Shown: positions 23,601 to 36,700 of the stretch, in pieces
Layout: every line of letters begins with the position of its first letter
Position numbering within the stretch: the stretch's first letter is position 1
From: Chondrilla cf. caribensis
Lineage: Eukaryota; Porifera; Demospongiae; Chondrillida; Chondrillidae
Length of the DNA: 64,000 bases
Direction: 5' to 3'
Assembly (NCBI GenBank): GCA_964020155.1
Contig: OZ026566.1
Span: 1,879,789-1,943,788, forward strand
The notes under the pieces: model-generated
The model's database searches: none
Seen by the model: only the letters and a program-made list of their open reading frames with translations
Told to the model about the DNA's origin: nothing
Program-made: the position numbers and the translations under genes

Positions 23601-26600
23601 GAGAGGCAGTCTAAACAACAGAGTAGGACACTACACACCAGAGAGGACAATACTCAACAATATGTTACACTTCACAACAGAGAGGGACACTCTACAGCAC
23701 AGTTATTCTAAACAACAGAGAGGGACACTACACACCAAAGAGGCATTCCAAACTGATGCACACTGCACACAAGGGAGTGACACTTACAACAGAGAGGCAA
23801 ACTTCACAATAGAGAGAGACGATACTCAACAGAGAGGCACATTTCACTATAGCTGTATTACACTACTGAGAAGCACTATGTACATATAAACAGAAAGAGG
23901 GACAATACTCAACAAAGAGGAAATTGCACAACAGAGAGATCTAGAGATACTAAATAGCAGAGAGGGACACTTCACAGCAGAGTTACGCTAAACAGCTTCA
24001 TAACAGAGAGAAACATTAAACAAAAGAGCGGGTCAATACTCAACAGAGAGGTACACTACACAATAGAGAAACACTACACACCAGAGGGTGATATTTCACC
24101 ACTGGAAGGTACACTGCAGAACAGAGAGGTACACTATACAACAGAGAGGCACAGCACACAACAGAGCAATGAACTACACAACCTGAGTACAACTACAATA
24201 CCTGCAAGCTTCCTGCAGAGAATCTATTGGATGTTGAACATATGTAAATTACCACAATAAGTCCTGTTAGTAGGCACAACAAAACAAACAAAGTTTTTTG
24301 TGGTCCTCGTGAAACACTTCTGTTCTAAAATTGTAAATACGTATCCTCTCCCTATTGAAATTTATTGCATTCATAGCTGTACCCTGTTGCATTGGCATTT
24401 TCAATATGCTCACCTACATATGTGTATGTGCCAAATCCAATTTGCAGAATTTATTGATTTTGTGGCATCAATATAAATTGACAGCTGAGGCTAATGTTGT
24501 CATTTCACTACACCAACAATTGTCTGTGTTCATTTCGGGGCAAATTTACACGAGTTGATACAGACTACATGATACTCAATCCTTCCAAAATATAGAATGC
24601 TCGTTCTTATATTGAAATGAATAATTTCAGTAGTAATAGTTGAATATATATGTGGTATCATGGGATTCTACGAATGCTGTTTACAATATCACATTCCTTT
24701 TATCTTTTATTTGTACATGTATATGAACATTCAAACATCATTGTACGTACATACATACGTATGTAGTGAAGCACTTGATCTTAAAGAGGAATTGAACATT
24801 TGCAACGATGAGATTGAAAGTAAACGGAAGGTACGTACGTATGTACTGTACATACAACGTACTGTAGGTAGTACATGTGATTGAATGCTTAATTGGCTAT
24901 AATTATAGCAACAGGTGTATTACAATAAATTATATGACGTAACCACTCAAATATGTATATTATACATATGTATTTGTACAGTCCCCTGTAAACTTAATGA
25001 TTGACACATATGCACCAACCTAAAAAGTCTAAAAATTATCACAAGTTATTGGTAATGTAGGACACACATCCGTATATGTAAAGTACATATGTGGTTATGT
25101 GATTGATGTGGTCGGCAGTGAGTACCCCAGTTAGTCCAAAACTGCAGTCTATGTCCCAGTGCTGGATCACTACCTGAGTCAGGACTGGTAACCATGGTAA
25201 CTGAGCAGACACAATGTCCAGCTAACCACACTAGAGGCTTCTGACCACATGTAGTGTGGTTAGTCAAGCGTGGGGCTTCCCCCCACATGTGGCTACATAT
25301 TCATATACGTATACCAAGGGTGTATAATTGTGTGTGTATGTATTATAATATACTAGGTTTGTACATGTGTAATTAGTATCTACAGAAACTCAAGCAATCA
25401 GAAGAGGAACTCAAACAAGAGGAACAAATGCTGAAGAAACAAAGTTTAAGCTTAAAAAGTGCTATTTTATCACTGGAACATGAAGGGTACATGCCTAAGT
25501 ACTTACAGGGTGCCCATGTTCTTCGAAGTTAATTAATTAATGCTTACATTTTCACAGTCAAGCACTAAAAGCAGATCAGTTAAGATCAGCCAAACAATTC
25601 AAAGTAGAACTTCAGCAATTATCTGAGCAAATTTCAAAGGTGAAGTCGTATTCTAGGTATTTACTATGTGTGTTGAATATTGGCAATTAATGTTGCTGTG
25701 TTTTCACAGATACATATGTATGCAGTAAGTATGTACACATGTATATTGTACATGTATTGTACATACTGTACAAATGGTTTTGTACAAATTTAGTAGTTAA
25801 TTAATTCTTCAATGTATTATAGATAAAATGTGAATTAGATTCTGAAAAGGACAAGAAGTTACAACTGGTTGGCAAAAAAGAACTACTTGATAAAGGTGTG
25901 AATCAAATCTTTATCAAATAGCATGCACAAGTTATGTAAGTAACTCCCTACAATATGAACCTCTCAAATGACAGAGCTGAAAGAGTCTGAAAGTAATTTG
26001 CAAGTGGAAATGGACAATCTGAAGGATGCACAAGCCAGGTACAAAAGTGAATGTACCTATAAATATGTGTGTTTACTAGTCATCCATTACATGCTTGTGC
26101 ATTTGTGATCTCCTATAGGCACATACATACTATGTAACATACATACGTATGCTACTGTTATAGAAACTATTAATTCATTTGTTGATTCAAGAATTAAACT
26201 GACCCTATGTCTGCATGTACATATGCACACTTTCATATACGTATATATTGTTCACAAGCAGGCAGGCTATAGTAAGATGATCTTAATTACCTTTTTTTCA
26301 TTTTATTTATTTTATTCCATTTTATTTCATATTTCTTCTTACTTTATGTATACTCCATTTCTTTTCTTTATGGGTGCCACTTAAATAGCTTATGGCTAAC
26401 GGTTCCCCACATAAATAAGAATACTTGATACCTGATACCTGATACTAGTTTGCATATACATACTAGTGATATGAAAAGTCCTGGTCATTGTGTGTTTGTA
26501 GATTGCATCCGGATGTTAGTCTCTGAAACTACCAATATAGTCAGACCACTTGGTTGCATTACCCTCAGTTGTTCACTTCCATGCTGTTATGACAAGGTTG

Positions 26601-29600
26601 TGCACGTGGTTTAAATCGATTCAATTACTTTCTGAGTACAGTCAGACCACTTTACAACTGCACTACTAATAATAATGACTATCTCTTCATAACAAATTTC
26701 TTGTGGGTACTGATGTAGTTACATACACAGTGATTGTGTTGGTTACAACAGCAAACTTGTTATAATAGCAGGGAAAGTGAGGAACCAGTAGTGATGTTGT
26801 GGAAATGTTCAACTGCATTTGCATCACAACCATAATACTGTATGTACATACGTACGTATGTCATTAATTGGAGAAGTGCCAAAGAGTGCCTTGTAGAGAG
26901 GTCTGAGTCTACGTACATGCCCCATACAAGTATATGTATTGTACGTATGTAATAACTTGTAACTGAGATGCTTTAGTAGTTTAGTAAGATTTCTCATCCT
27001 GTTCTCATTGAGTGATCCAGGACTTGATATCTTTTAAATTGATGTTTAGATTGAGGAGTGTGAAAGATCTATTGTTATTTCGAAGTGAAGATACCGTGAG
27101 AATGTCAAAAGATGTTAAAGACATGGAAAAGAAACTATCCCAACTCAGTGACTCCCACCGGTTGGTTACTTATACATACAATATGCCAACATGTATGTTC
27201 ATATGTCTGTATGTGTGTAAGTAGCATTCCTGTGTACATATACGTATGTACGCAGGGTAGCTACATACATACATATACAGTATGTATGTATGTACTTACT
27301 AAGTCCTGTGTCAGATTAATACATGCAATATCACCCATTTCTTATACCAATTACTCTTTAGTATATATGTAGTTAACAGTATATAGAACGGATTATGTAC
27401 GTAGCTATGTACATATGATTAAGCTACAGAATGTGTGGTTCAACTTGAGATTGTGGTGCATGAATATTTACTAGAGCAACATTGGAGGTATTCAAAAATC
27501 AGATGGAGAACTTACGAGTGCGATTGACTCATGACAAAAGAGACAGGTATGATTGTTTTGTTCGTTGAGTAACTATTTTGTTTGAATAATACAGACTTGA
27601 GTTACTACATACACTCAAACCTGTTATGAAGACTACCTCGAGCTCAACACTAGGATCTTTATTAAACTGTCTGCTACGTAAATCAACTCAAGTACAGTAA
27701 AGACTGGTACCCTCGTATAAATACCACCTTTCCCTGTTACGATGGGTGATCTTTGTATACAGTAGTGCTGAGAGGATTAATTGATTGGTCAGTCGATTTT
27801 CATTTTAAATCTGATAATCATTAATTGAGCAAGCAAATCAATTAATCACAGGAAGTAATTAAGTGAGTAGAACAGTAAGCCACCCCTAACCTTAATACCA
27901 GAACCTGCACTCCATGGGTCCAATTTTGTACCTAAAATGTGAGGACACTATGGACTTCACTTCCCGTCTAGTTGATGACTACTCAGTCTAATAAAGTGGG
28001 AGTGGTTTCCGGTTACACCCACTTAATTACTTCCAGTGATTAATTGATCAATCAATTGGTTAATATGTACTGATAATCGATTTGCAAATTACAACCGATT
28101 CCAGCACCAGTATACAGGTTCCACTGTACATATGTATGTATTACATATCTATATATGTACATATGTGCAATATCTATTGTAAGAATAATGCTAAAAATGG
28201 TACATAACTGAAACATGTACACATTTACTATTCCTTATGTTCCTACACATAAGGTCTCAGAAAGAGTCCACCATTTTATGTACATTTTTACTCTACATAC
28301 GTATGTCGCAGACAAGACTCTCAGCAGAGTTATGATACTTTCCGAAAGAAAGCAGAATCAGATAAAGCAAAAAACAATCAGATTCTTCAAGAGCTGTCTC
28401 TTAAACTTAATGACACAAAGAGGAGGAACGAGGTTCTTGCTCAAAAGGTACAACATTAAATACAAATACTATACGTCGTATGTATAGCGTACAATAAAAT
28501 GCATTTTCAACATGCAGCTTTCGTATTGTACGACATTACATGTGAATTCAGCAGCTCATAAATCTGCTTGCACTGATACCTACATATGTACATACCTATA
28601 ATATTATATGTAAGTTATTACAGTATGTGGTACATATGTATGTACGTATCACATGGGGAATGTGCAGATATTGCATATGTACATAACTTACTTTCCTGTA
28701 ACTACTTTATACATCACAATTCTAGAGTTAAAGTTAAAAGTTGTGTACATATTACAAGTCTTACTAGGCCCTAATTAATATTCTATACAGTGCCTACTAA
28801 TTAGCCCGTGTGTCATTTTGAAATACGAAATGTACATGTACATAGGAAGCTAAGTGTGTGGATGAACTTAGTTACTTGAAAGGCAAATCTGAGCATTGTC
28901 AAGTGGAATTGGTTACTGTAACCACAGAATACAATGAGCTAATAGAACAGTATGAAGCACAGAAAAGACAGATAGAAGTGAGTACAACCTTTGTGGATAT
29001 GTACAGACAAACGTGCATACGTATGTATGTACATACATAGGTACTTGTGTCCTCTTACGTATATGCATACATACATATGTCCATGCATTGGTGAATATTT
29101 CAGGTCGATATGTTTTTATGCACTAATTGATATCATATGTGCTTGGTGGTACAGCTAGTGTCTACGTAGTTTGGCCTGCTACAACCATCTTTCTAAGTGC
29201 CCCTCGTGAGTAAAATGGTTGAAAACTCGCATTCTAATCAAATTTCTAATTCTCAGCATTTCAAAATTGGCCATATTTTTCACAAAATATACATTTACTG
29301 TTCTGTTTACACATAGGAACACATATTATGTACAAAATGAAAACCTATTGAGTGTTATATACCGGAAGTTGAAATGAAAATATTGTAATAATATAATATT
29401 ACGAATGTTTTGCTGTATTGCATGTGATATGATTGATGATTCTACAGGAAGACCATTCACACTGGAAGGCATCCCTGGCAAGGGCAAAAGCTCAATTGAT
29501 GCTACTGCAGGTATGACTCTATGGGTTTTATTGAGTTATATTATGATGCATGTAGCCAATACAATAAAAATATAGTACCGGTTGTGAATACAGCCGGAAC

Positions 29601-31357
29601 ATGGAAATCTCTGTGAGATAGCTGCGGACAAAGAAGATCAATACAAAGACCAACAAAAGAACTATTGGTACGTATGTACGTAAGTGACAATGTGTTAGTC
29701 TCACATCCCTTTAGGACAATGCATACATACGTATGTGGTATGTTGCATGGGTAGATCAAAGTGTAAATATTTGCACTGTTTACACACTCCTATTTGCTAT
29801 TGCACACTTGTAATTGTTATCTAAATTTGTCAATTAATTGCCTATAATAGCAACTCATTGTTAGTTATACAATGCTGCAAGCGAGTTAATGTAAAATTGT
29901 ACTATTTTATATGGAAACATATTGCATAATAACTAATATACCACTGGTAGGTTTGTGTGCCTGTTACAGCCTTAATTACCAGATATAATTTAGCTTTTAT
30001 ATATGCATGTATGTACATTACATTCAAGTATTTTGTCTGAATTAGAAAGAAAAAATCAAGAATCTGATATCCGGAAGTGTATGAAGCAAAAACAGCAGAC
30101 ACTTGAAGATAAACTGTACCAAAAGGTATAAGTATTGATAGCACTGTATACAATTACGTATGTGGAGTTAGGACAAAAGTACACTATACATTTTGTGCAT
30201 ATCTTCTTGCATTAATGCTTAAAATTTGTATGTTATGTACTTTAGAAGTTACTGCAGAAGACACTAGCACAATCTCGAGCCAGATTTTCAAGTAATGTAA
30301 GGCTTTGGGCCAAGGAAACGGAAGTGTATCGAAGAGATATTTCTGAAGCTACAAAAAAGCTTTTAGTCATCTCACATGAAAATGAGTGGTGAGCTAACTT
30401 GATGTGCAGCCTGAATTGATCAACTGTTGTCACAGTCCATAAATGATTTCTTTTTTCACAGGTTGACACAGGTGAGTGAATATGTACTTCATACACACCT
30501 ACATTATACTGTACAGTATACTCCACTGTTGGTGAACTCTGTATGTTATACATTGTCATTTACACTCACTCACGTACATACGAATGTCATACTGATTGTG
30601 TATGCATGTTCTACATCTGTAGAAGATTGTAGCATTGGATAGAGAAGGAGACCAGCTGAGGAAGATGAGAAGTAATTCTACCAATACCAGTGGTAAGTAC
30701 ATGTGTGTTATTACGTATACATATATCCCTTTTCCTATCAACTGTCCACTGTACCTGATTGAAAGAAGCATTGTCAGTGCTATGTATACATGTACGCCTA
30801 TTTCACTACACATGTGTAGGGAACCATGAGGCATCACTCACTCTCACGTGCAAGGATGCTCAAAACCCTGGGCCTTCTTTGCTAAGTACAGAGGTATGAA
30901 CTGTGTCTTGTACTATGTACATTCGTAACTAATGTTCATACAAAATCTAATGTTTATATACTGTATACAGAAAATGAATGGGAATAAAGAGGATTTACTT
31001 CAAAGAATTAGTGAACTTACTGAAAAATTTACTGAGCATGCAAAATGGTGAGTCTTGTTGATACCACTGAGCGTGCGTATGTAACTGTCTGGTGTGTAAT
31101 ATTGATAATTATAATATTATATCAAAATATTCATGGTGACTCCCTCCCCCCCCCCTTTATTATTTTTCTGGGGGAAACACTGCCTATAAGAGTACTGTAG
31201 CCAATCTTTTTTTCCATTTTTTTGATTATTTTTTTGTTATGTACTGCATGTTGCTCAATTTCTTATACTCTTTTGTGATTGCACCTTTAGGATGAGTAAG
31301 ATACATGAAGAGAAGTTGAAAATTCCAATATTTACTACCATGTCAATCATAGACTGA
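20683..31357 (+). CDS. Long coiled-coil protein, 27 exons
   Basis: Exons: 20683-20758, 20823-20890, 20972-21083, 21256-21308, 21386-21468, 21784-21861, 21939-21993, 22098-22196, 22640-22695, 24767-24830, 25386-25486, 25558-25639, 25823-25895, 25975-26038, 27050-27160, 27475-27546, 28312-28447, 28846-28977, 29448-29510, 29594-29667, 30029-30125, 30246-30388, 30462-30471, 30623-30692, 30820-30893, 30971-31047, 31291-31357. They close in phase to 729 residues. From about residue 30 to 640 the protein is nearly continuous Lys/Glu/Gln/Leu-rich heptad sequence without proline breaks; the C-terminal 90 residues are Ser/Asn-rich and then LQRISELTEKF. No catalytic motif, signal or membrane segment. 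It resembles axonemal or centrosomal CCDC proteins (CCDC175/178 type) in composition only; I do not assign a symbol. Exon 23 is a 10-base microexon. Confidence 0.88.
23095..24180 (+). repeat. Degenerate minisatellite, about 20-22 base unit
   Basis: Some 1.1 kb of imperfect tandem copies built on CACTACACAACAGAGAGG with variants (CTTCACAACAGAGAGGGA, ACTCAACAGAGAGG). The purine-rich strand is the sense strand. It lies wholly in intron 9 (22696-24766) of the coiled-coil gene and accounts for half of that intron. The copies differ at most positions, so it is not a recent expansion. Confidence 0.85.
26530..26800. repeat. Diverged MITE-like repeat, family shared with 34.1 kb
   Basis: TACAGTCAGACCAC near 26636 followed by CTTGTGGGTACTGATG and TTGGTTACAACAGCAAACTTG. 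The same order of words (TTGTGGGCACTGGTA, TTGGTTACAACGTTGAACAGG) recurs at 34141-34290. TA-CAGT starts suggest a Tc1/pogo-type miniature element. In intron 14 of the coiled-coil gene. Confidence 0.55.
29195..29420. repeat. Diverged relative of the 57.9 kb MITE
   Basis: Shares AAATTTCTAATTCTCAGCAT..CAAAATTGGCCAT and ATACCGGAAGTTGAAATGAAAA with the element at 57875-58309 (CCCAATTTCTAATTGTCGG, CATACCGGAAGTGGAAATG). Terminal repeats are eroded. Intron 18 of the coiled-coil gene. Confidence 0.55.
30462..30471 (+). other. Ten-base microexon (exon 23 of the coiled-coil gene)
   Basis: GTTGACACAG sits between an intact TTTTTTCACAG acceptor and a GTGAGT donor. It is required to keep frame between exon 22 (ends TG) and exon 24, contributing W-L-T-Q. 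Confidence 0.75.
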
Positions 31358-32212
31358 CTGCTTATGTGCTTAATATTTTGTATCATTCGCATGGACATTG
31401 TAGGTATATAATATGTATACACACACAATTATAATTATTATTCATTGGGATTATTGAGATAATATACTGCAGGAAGTACCACACATATGTATACATATGT
31501 ACATACTACATAATAATAATAATACAGTATATACTCTGGTATAATAATTGGAGTGAGATAGTATTATGATTATAGTCATTTTTGATCATGCAGCAGTACA
31601 TGCGTACTACGTACTACGTACGCGCAACTACGTACATGTGATCTGATACATCATACACATGAACAACAATTTAATATTATATATTATATATTTGTATGAC
31701 ACATAATATGGATGCATAATTGACATCAATTATCACAATAATTATTATTATACAGTAATCGAAGCAATACTGGTACCAATAAATATAATATTATCATTAA
31801 CATAATAATTATCAATACTTTCTATGGATAATAAAGGTGTGTATGTGTTGTTTTCTATAGTCCATTGTAGGAATATGTATGCATTGTTCTCTTGATTAAA
31901 ATTATTAGAAATGAATCTGAATTTTCCAAACTATATCACTGATCCGTACTGTCATCTGTTTCAGCTACATTCTGTAATGATAATAATATTATGAGAATAT
32001 ACACATTATGACTAATAAAATTAATACAGTCGTTGTGAGTTACAGAATAATAATATGCACTGAAAGTACATGCTACAGTACTATAACACACCAAGGGTAC
32101 ACTGGGGCATAAGAAGATGTAATCAGAGTGCGATAGCACTCTATATGTAGGGATGACGCGAAAACAAAATGGCGGCCCTATACCCATACATTACAGTTTT
32201 GCAAAATATCGC
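31358..32212. other. Intergenic region, AT-rich
   Basis: Strongly AT-rich with TAATAATAAT and TACGTA runs. One minus-strand candidate terminal exon lies at 31936-31973, reading NVAETDDSTDQ then stop behind a good acceptor (TTATTATCATTACAG). It could be the last exon of symplekin, but no in-frame link from 33740 was found. An ATGGCGGCC at 32170 opens a short plus frame that stops at 32220. Confidence 0.4.
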
Positions 32213-33010
32213 CTATCTAGACTGTCCCTATGAGGCGCCGAGGGACAGAAAAGGGAAGAGATGGTCTAGACCAAGTAGCGATCTGTTTACACCTGAGCGA
32301 GTGACCATCCACCAATGAAATGCTACTGCCAAGAATCTTGGGAATGACATTCAGTGATTCACATTAATTAATTGTTAAGTGTTATGGACAATCATACTAT
32401 GTACCCGTCGTTAGTATTGAAGCTAGCTGGGAATATTCACCCATCTGACAGTCAGATAAATGCTATTACTAGATGTATTGCGATTGTATATCTCCCAACT
32501 AGTCGCGGCAATTCATCTATCTTCAAATGTATCTCATGGTGTCATACGTTTGCAAAGGATTGCAGACGATCGAAAAAGGATAACCAGCATATTCAGTCCT
32601 AATTGTATCTCCGCTTTTATCTCTGATAAACAAACAAGTGAAAACCTTTCACAAATATAGTTTGCCTGCAGTGCATTCATAGAGTGGTTAGGGACGTTGA
32701 TGTTGATGATGGACGATGTAAAGAGTACCTATCTTCTGACAAAGAATCATCACATAGTTGACAAAACCGCTCATACAGCAATAGATCCCTTCTTTCCTTG
32801 CTTCCGTCTGTCCTCCCATAGATACTCTAACAGAGTTAGAATATCTATGGTCCTCCCAGCAAGTATGTGGTGTAAGGTGAACCGTACGAACTCAATGCAT
32901 TTTAGTTGTTAATTGTCAGGTGTGAACTGATCGCTACTTGGCTAGACCGTCCCTTCCCTTTTCCACCCCTAGGTGCCTCTTAGGGACGGTCTAGCTAGCT
33001 AGACTAGTGC
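32213..33010. mobile_element. Non-autonomous inverted-repeat transposon, family A, copy 1
   Basis: Terminal inverted repeats of about 80 bases at 32213-32295 and 32925-33008. Each repeat folds on itself because it holds TAGACCGTCCC and its complement GGGACGGTCTA round a GGCGCC-type core. The outer ends contain CTAGCTAGCTAGAC. The interior (about 650 bases) matches the copy at 58.9-59.95 kb in opposite orientation, including AGCTGGGAATATTCACC versus GGTGAATATTCCCAGCT. It contains the hairpin CATAGATACTCTAAC near 32818. No transposase frame. Confidence 0.8.
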
Positions 33011-33739
33011 TGTGTAGCTAAGTAACAATCAATTGGTTGGTTGCTATGGTAACTCAGTGGCAATAATCAATTGATCAGCAAGTGTGCACATATCAGAGGA
33101 AGTGTGCACGTATCACATATTAGTGCACACTTTTGCCTTTGATATGCCTACACAAAAGGATACAAGTACCATGATGTTAACACACCTTTTCACTGTCCTG
33201 GACTGGTTCATTTGGTAGAGATTGTAAATGTGCATCAATAGCTGCTTTCAAACTTGAGCCAGACTACACATAAGGATATTGATAGGTGTGTATGCCATTA
33301 TAATATTTTATCCTCCAATGAAGCCATTCATCAGAGGGTGCTGGAGTGTAGTAAATTAGTTACTTTACTGTACACCGACAGCAAACAACTCTCAATTAGT
33401 GTGCATCTACATGCCTCATTTAATGTTCTGAACATTAGAGGCACTCAAACGTTTGCTTGGAATGAAATAGCACCTAACAATGCCAGCAAAAACTTCAAAA
33501 GACATACATAGTAGCAATTCTTACTGAAAGCTTTCTGCAGTGTCTTTTGAAAAGATAAGCTAGTTACTGTATGTTTATGCAGTAGCAACAAATTTTTCAT
33601 CGCCCTCACCCTAGGGGCTGCAGTTCATAAATTAGAAACTACCACACAACATTATAGGTGTACGTATATCAAAGAAGCCACCTTGGTAATACCAAACTAG
33701 TAATATATACAGCATGTACATTAGATGAAGACAACATAC
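33011..33739. other. Spacer downstream of recognised symplekin exons
   Basis: An open plus frame at 33254-33511 has no recognisable motif and poor context, so it is not called as a gene. The true 3' end of symplekin should lie here or further left but was not found. Confidence 0.4.
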
Positions 33740-36700
33740 CGAAGATAATTTTAGCAATTGTTCTTTAGGAAGTTTCATCACCACTGGGAAGGAGTGTGGT
33801 TTGGACACCTGAAAATAAATATGTGAAAATAATGTCATATAAAACACAAATTTATCATTGGTAGTTTTACTACGTACGGACAGAAACAAGAACATAAGTA
33901 CATAGGTAAACACTGGTATAGGTCAACACAGGTAAATGCATCAGCCCACTGTTATGTATGTCCCACAGCATAACAATAGTGAACCCCATGATCTCACATT
34001 TATATAAACATACAACGTTCATGCATTGATGAACACATGCGCTTACAGTTGAACACAGACGGATACAGATAAAATCGCTGAACACAGGTGAACACACTGT
34101 AGGGGACCACAGTTTAACACAGGTAGAGGTTATGATTACTAATACAGTTAAACCTCTTCACAACAACATTATTTACAATTATAATGACAGTCTCTTTCTC
34201 ACAAAATGAATTGTGGGCACTGGTATATTCACATGTACAGTATTTGCATTGGTTACAACGTTGAACAGGTTATAATGGGCAATTCGGGAGCCAAGAATAA
34301 TGATGTAAAAAGGGTCCAGCTGTAAACTAATACTTGTTTGGGAGTTCAAAAATGATCTTATAGATGAAGCAAATGTTCGAATGTTAGTACTGAAGTATGT
34401 AAACGAGGATGTACTTAAATGTGAAATAAATTACCCATAGCGTAAACCTTACCTCACAGCAGTGAACAAACCCCTGCCACAACTTTGGAGCCTTCCAAAT
34501 CTAAGCAACAGTAAAGAAGCTGGATTGAAAGCATAATCCACATAGTAATACGATATAAAAGTTAACAGATGAGTAGAGTCTGCACACAATACACAACAGC
34601 CTCACTTCTTTGACTATCAATTCGTCCAACACCGTGATAATGAAGTCAATTAAATGTGGGTACATGTTGTAAGTTTGCAAAACCTGTAAAATTTACAATG
34701 TTAACTGTCTGAAACCCTATACAATATGGATATGCAATATGAATTATTATAGTGGTATATGAGAAATCACTCACAGTCCTCATAAATATGACTGGCAAAG
34801 GGGACCTCCGCAAAACTTCTTTAATGACAGCCATCAACACTTCGGAGGATATTAAGGACTTATCAGAAAGACACAAGCTAGTTGCTACATACAAATACGG
34901 ATTGAGGAAGGTGAGATATCAGTACTAGAGTGCACTGACTCAATATGGTAAACATAGTAGGGAAAGTAAATCGATACTGAACTTCAGCTTTCAGCTTCAG
35001 CTTTGCTTTTTACATCAGCTATTGGCCTCCTCATTTTGCAATTGTAAGTATGAGCACATGGTAGACAGTAAGTACATACTGTGTCTACTAGTGTTGCTAT
35101 GATAATTTCGATACATGATATATCGTGACACATAAAATTCGGGATATAATATTGTAAGGTGCACTTCATATCGTCATAATAGAGTAGTTCCATAATGACG
35201 GTCCGAAACATTATCCAGCGCACAGACCTCTATACTTTGATTAACTGATTGTCACCAGTCAATCAATCACATGTAGTGGGTAATACAGCAACCAATTACA
35301 TACGTTTGGACCCGTATGGAACTTCTGAGCATGTTAACCAACTGATCTTCCTTTTGAAAACCTGACTAGCAGCTAAGTGAGTCATGTATGCAGTAATATG
35401 TCTACAGTACTAGACTTGTAGTAATCAACATATGATCCATATGCAATATCGTGATAAAAACCCATATAGTATCGCGATGCAGATTTTCCTGTATCATGGC
35501 AACACTACTACCGACCTACATACAATATTTCACCCGAATAAAGGCTACAACCAGCACAACTTCACCTTTAATAATGGCCTTCATTAGCTCCTCATTGTCT
35601 GTACAATCAATATCGTGCAATAAGACCAATAGGTCAGTCATAGTGATAGGGGAGTGATCTGTGTTATTGCAGATAGATAGATAGAGATGTGGTAATTTGG
35701 AGTGAAAATATCGTGTAATGAAATAAAAATTGATTGCACCATATAAAGGATTACCTTCAGCAACAAGCTTATGCACAACTGTCTTCAACAGGCTGCCACT
35801 ACTAAGGGACACAATTTGTGGCAATGTGTCACGTATTTCTCTCTGCACATCGATGGAAAGAAAATCAAAAAACCGTTTTGAACAGAAATTCACAGAAAAG
35901 CCTAAACATTAATCCTACTCTATTAGTATATGAAGTACAAACAATGGTAAGACTGCATACAGTACACAAATGCACTAATAATAAATTTCAGGGCACAACC
36001 GTGCGCTTGAAGCACCTACTTTGGTAAGTCCCTTGATCACTGGTATGAGGAATCGCACATCCTTTCCACTCTGTTCATATAAATGCTTTGTACTTTCAAC
36101 CACCTCTCGTGGAGGTACACCTAAAAAAACATCACACAATGTCAATACACACTGAGGTCAACACAAGGTGTGTTGCACTTACATGATTTCACTAGTAAGC
36201 TCAAAAGTCTCAAGACTAGAGTTTCTGCTCCTGCAGGGCATTGGTGAATGAGTGTAAGGACGCCCTTTGATGAAAGCGGAAGTTCAATAACCTACAGCCA
36301 TTTACAGGTAGATAAGATTAAATATTATGCAAATACAATTCACACTGTACTTTTGTGTAACATGTCAGATAATACAGTGTGATTAGTCTTGATCAGAATC
36401 TTACTACAGATTCTATCTGTTTTAATATCATTCTCTTCACTTGTGGAGTAGTCTTTGCATATACTTCAGCCATTCTACAAACAGAAAGAAGGATGCAGTA
36501 CTGATTCATCAATAGTTATCAATTACAATGAAGGTGTTGTAGCCAAGACTAAGCATAGTGAAGATGAACGTGGTACAATAGTCTCACCACTTATTCTTCA
36601 TACTTGGATAAAAGTGAATTACACACGAAGTATGCACGTGATATACACAAATACATATTATAGTACACACGGTTAGACCAAAGGTAAAGGTGAATTTGAT

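Noticed and set aside
33254..33511. Plus-strand open frame of 85 codons
   Set aside because: No motif, no splice context and AT-rich composition like its surroundings.
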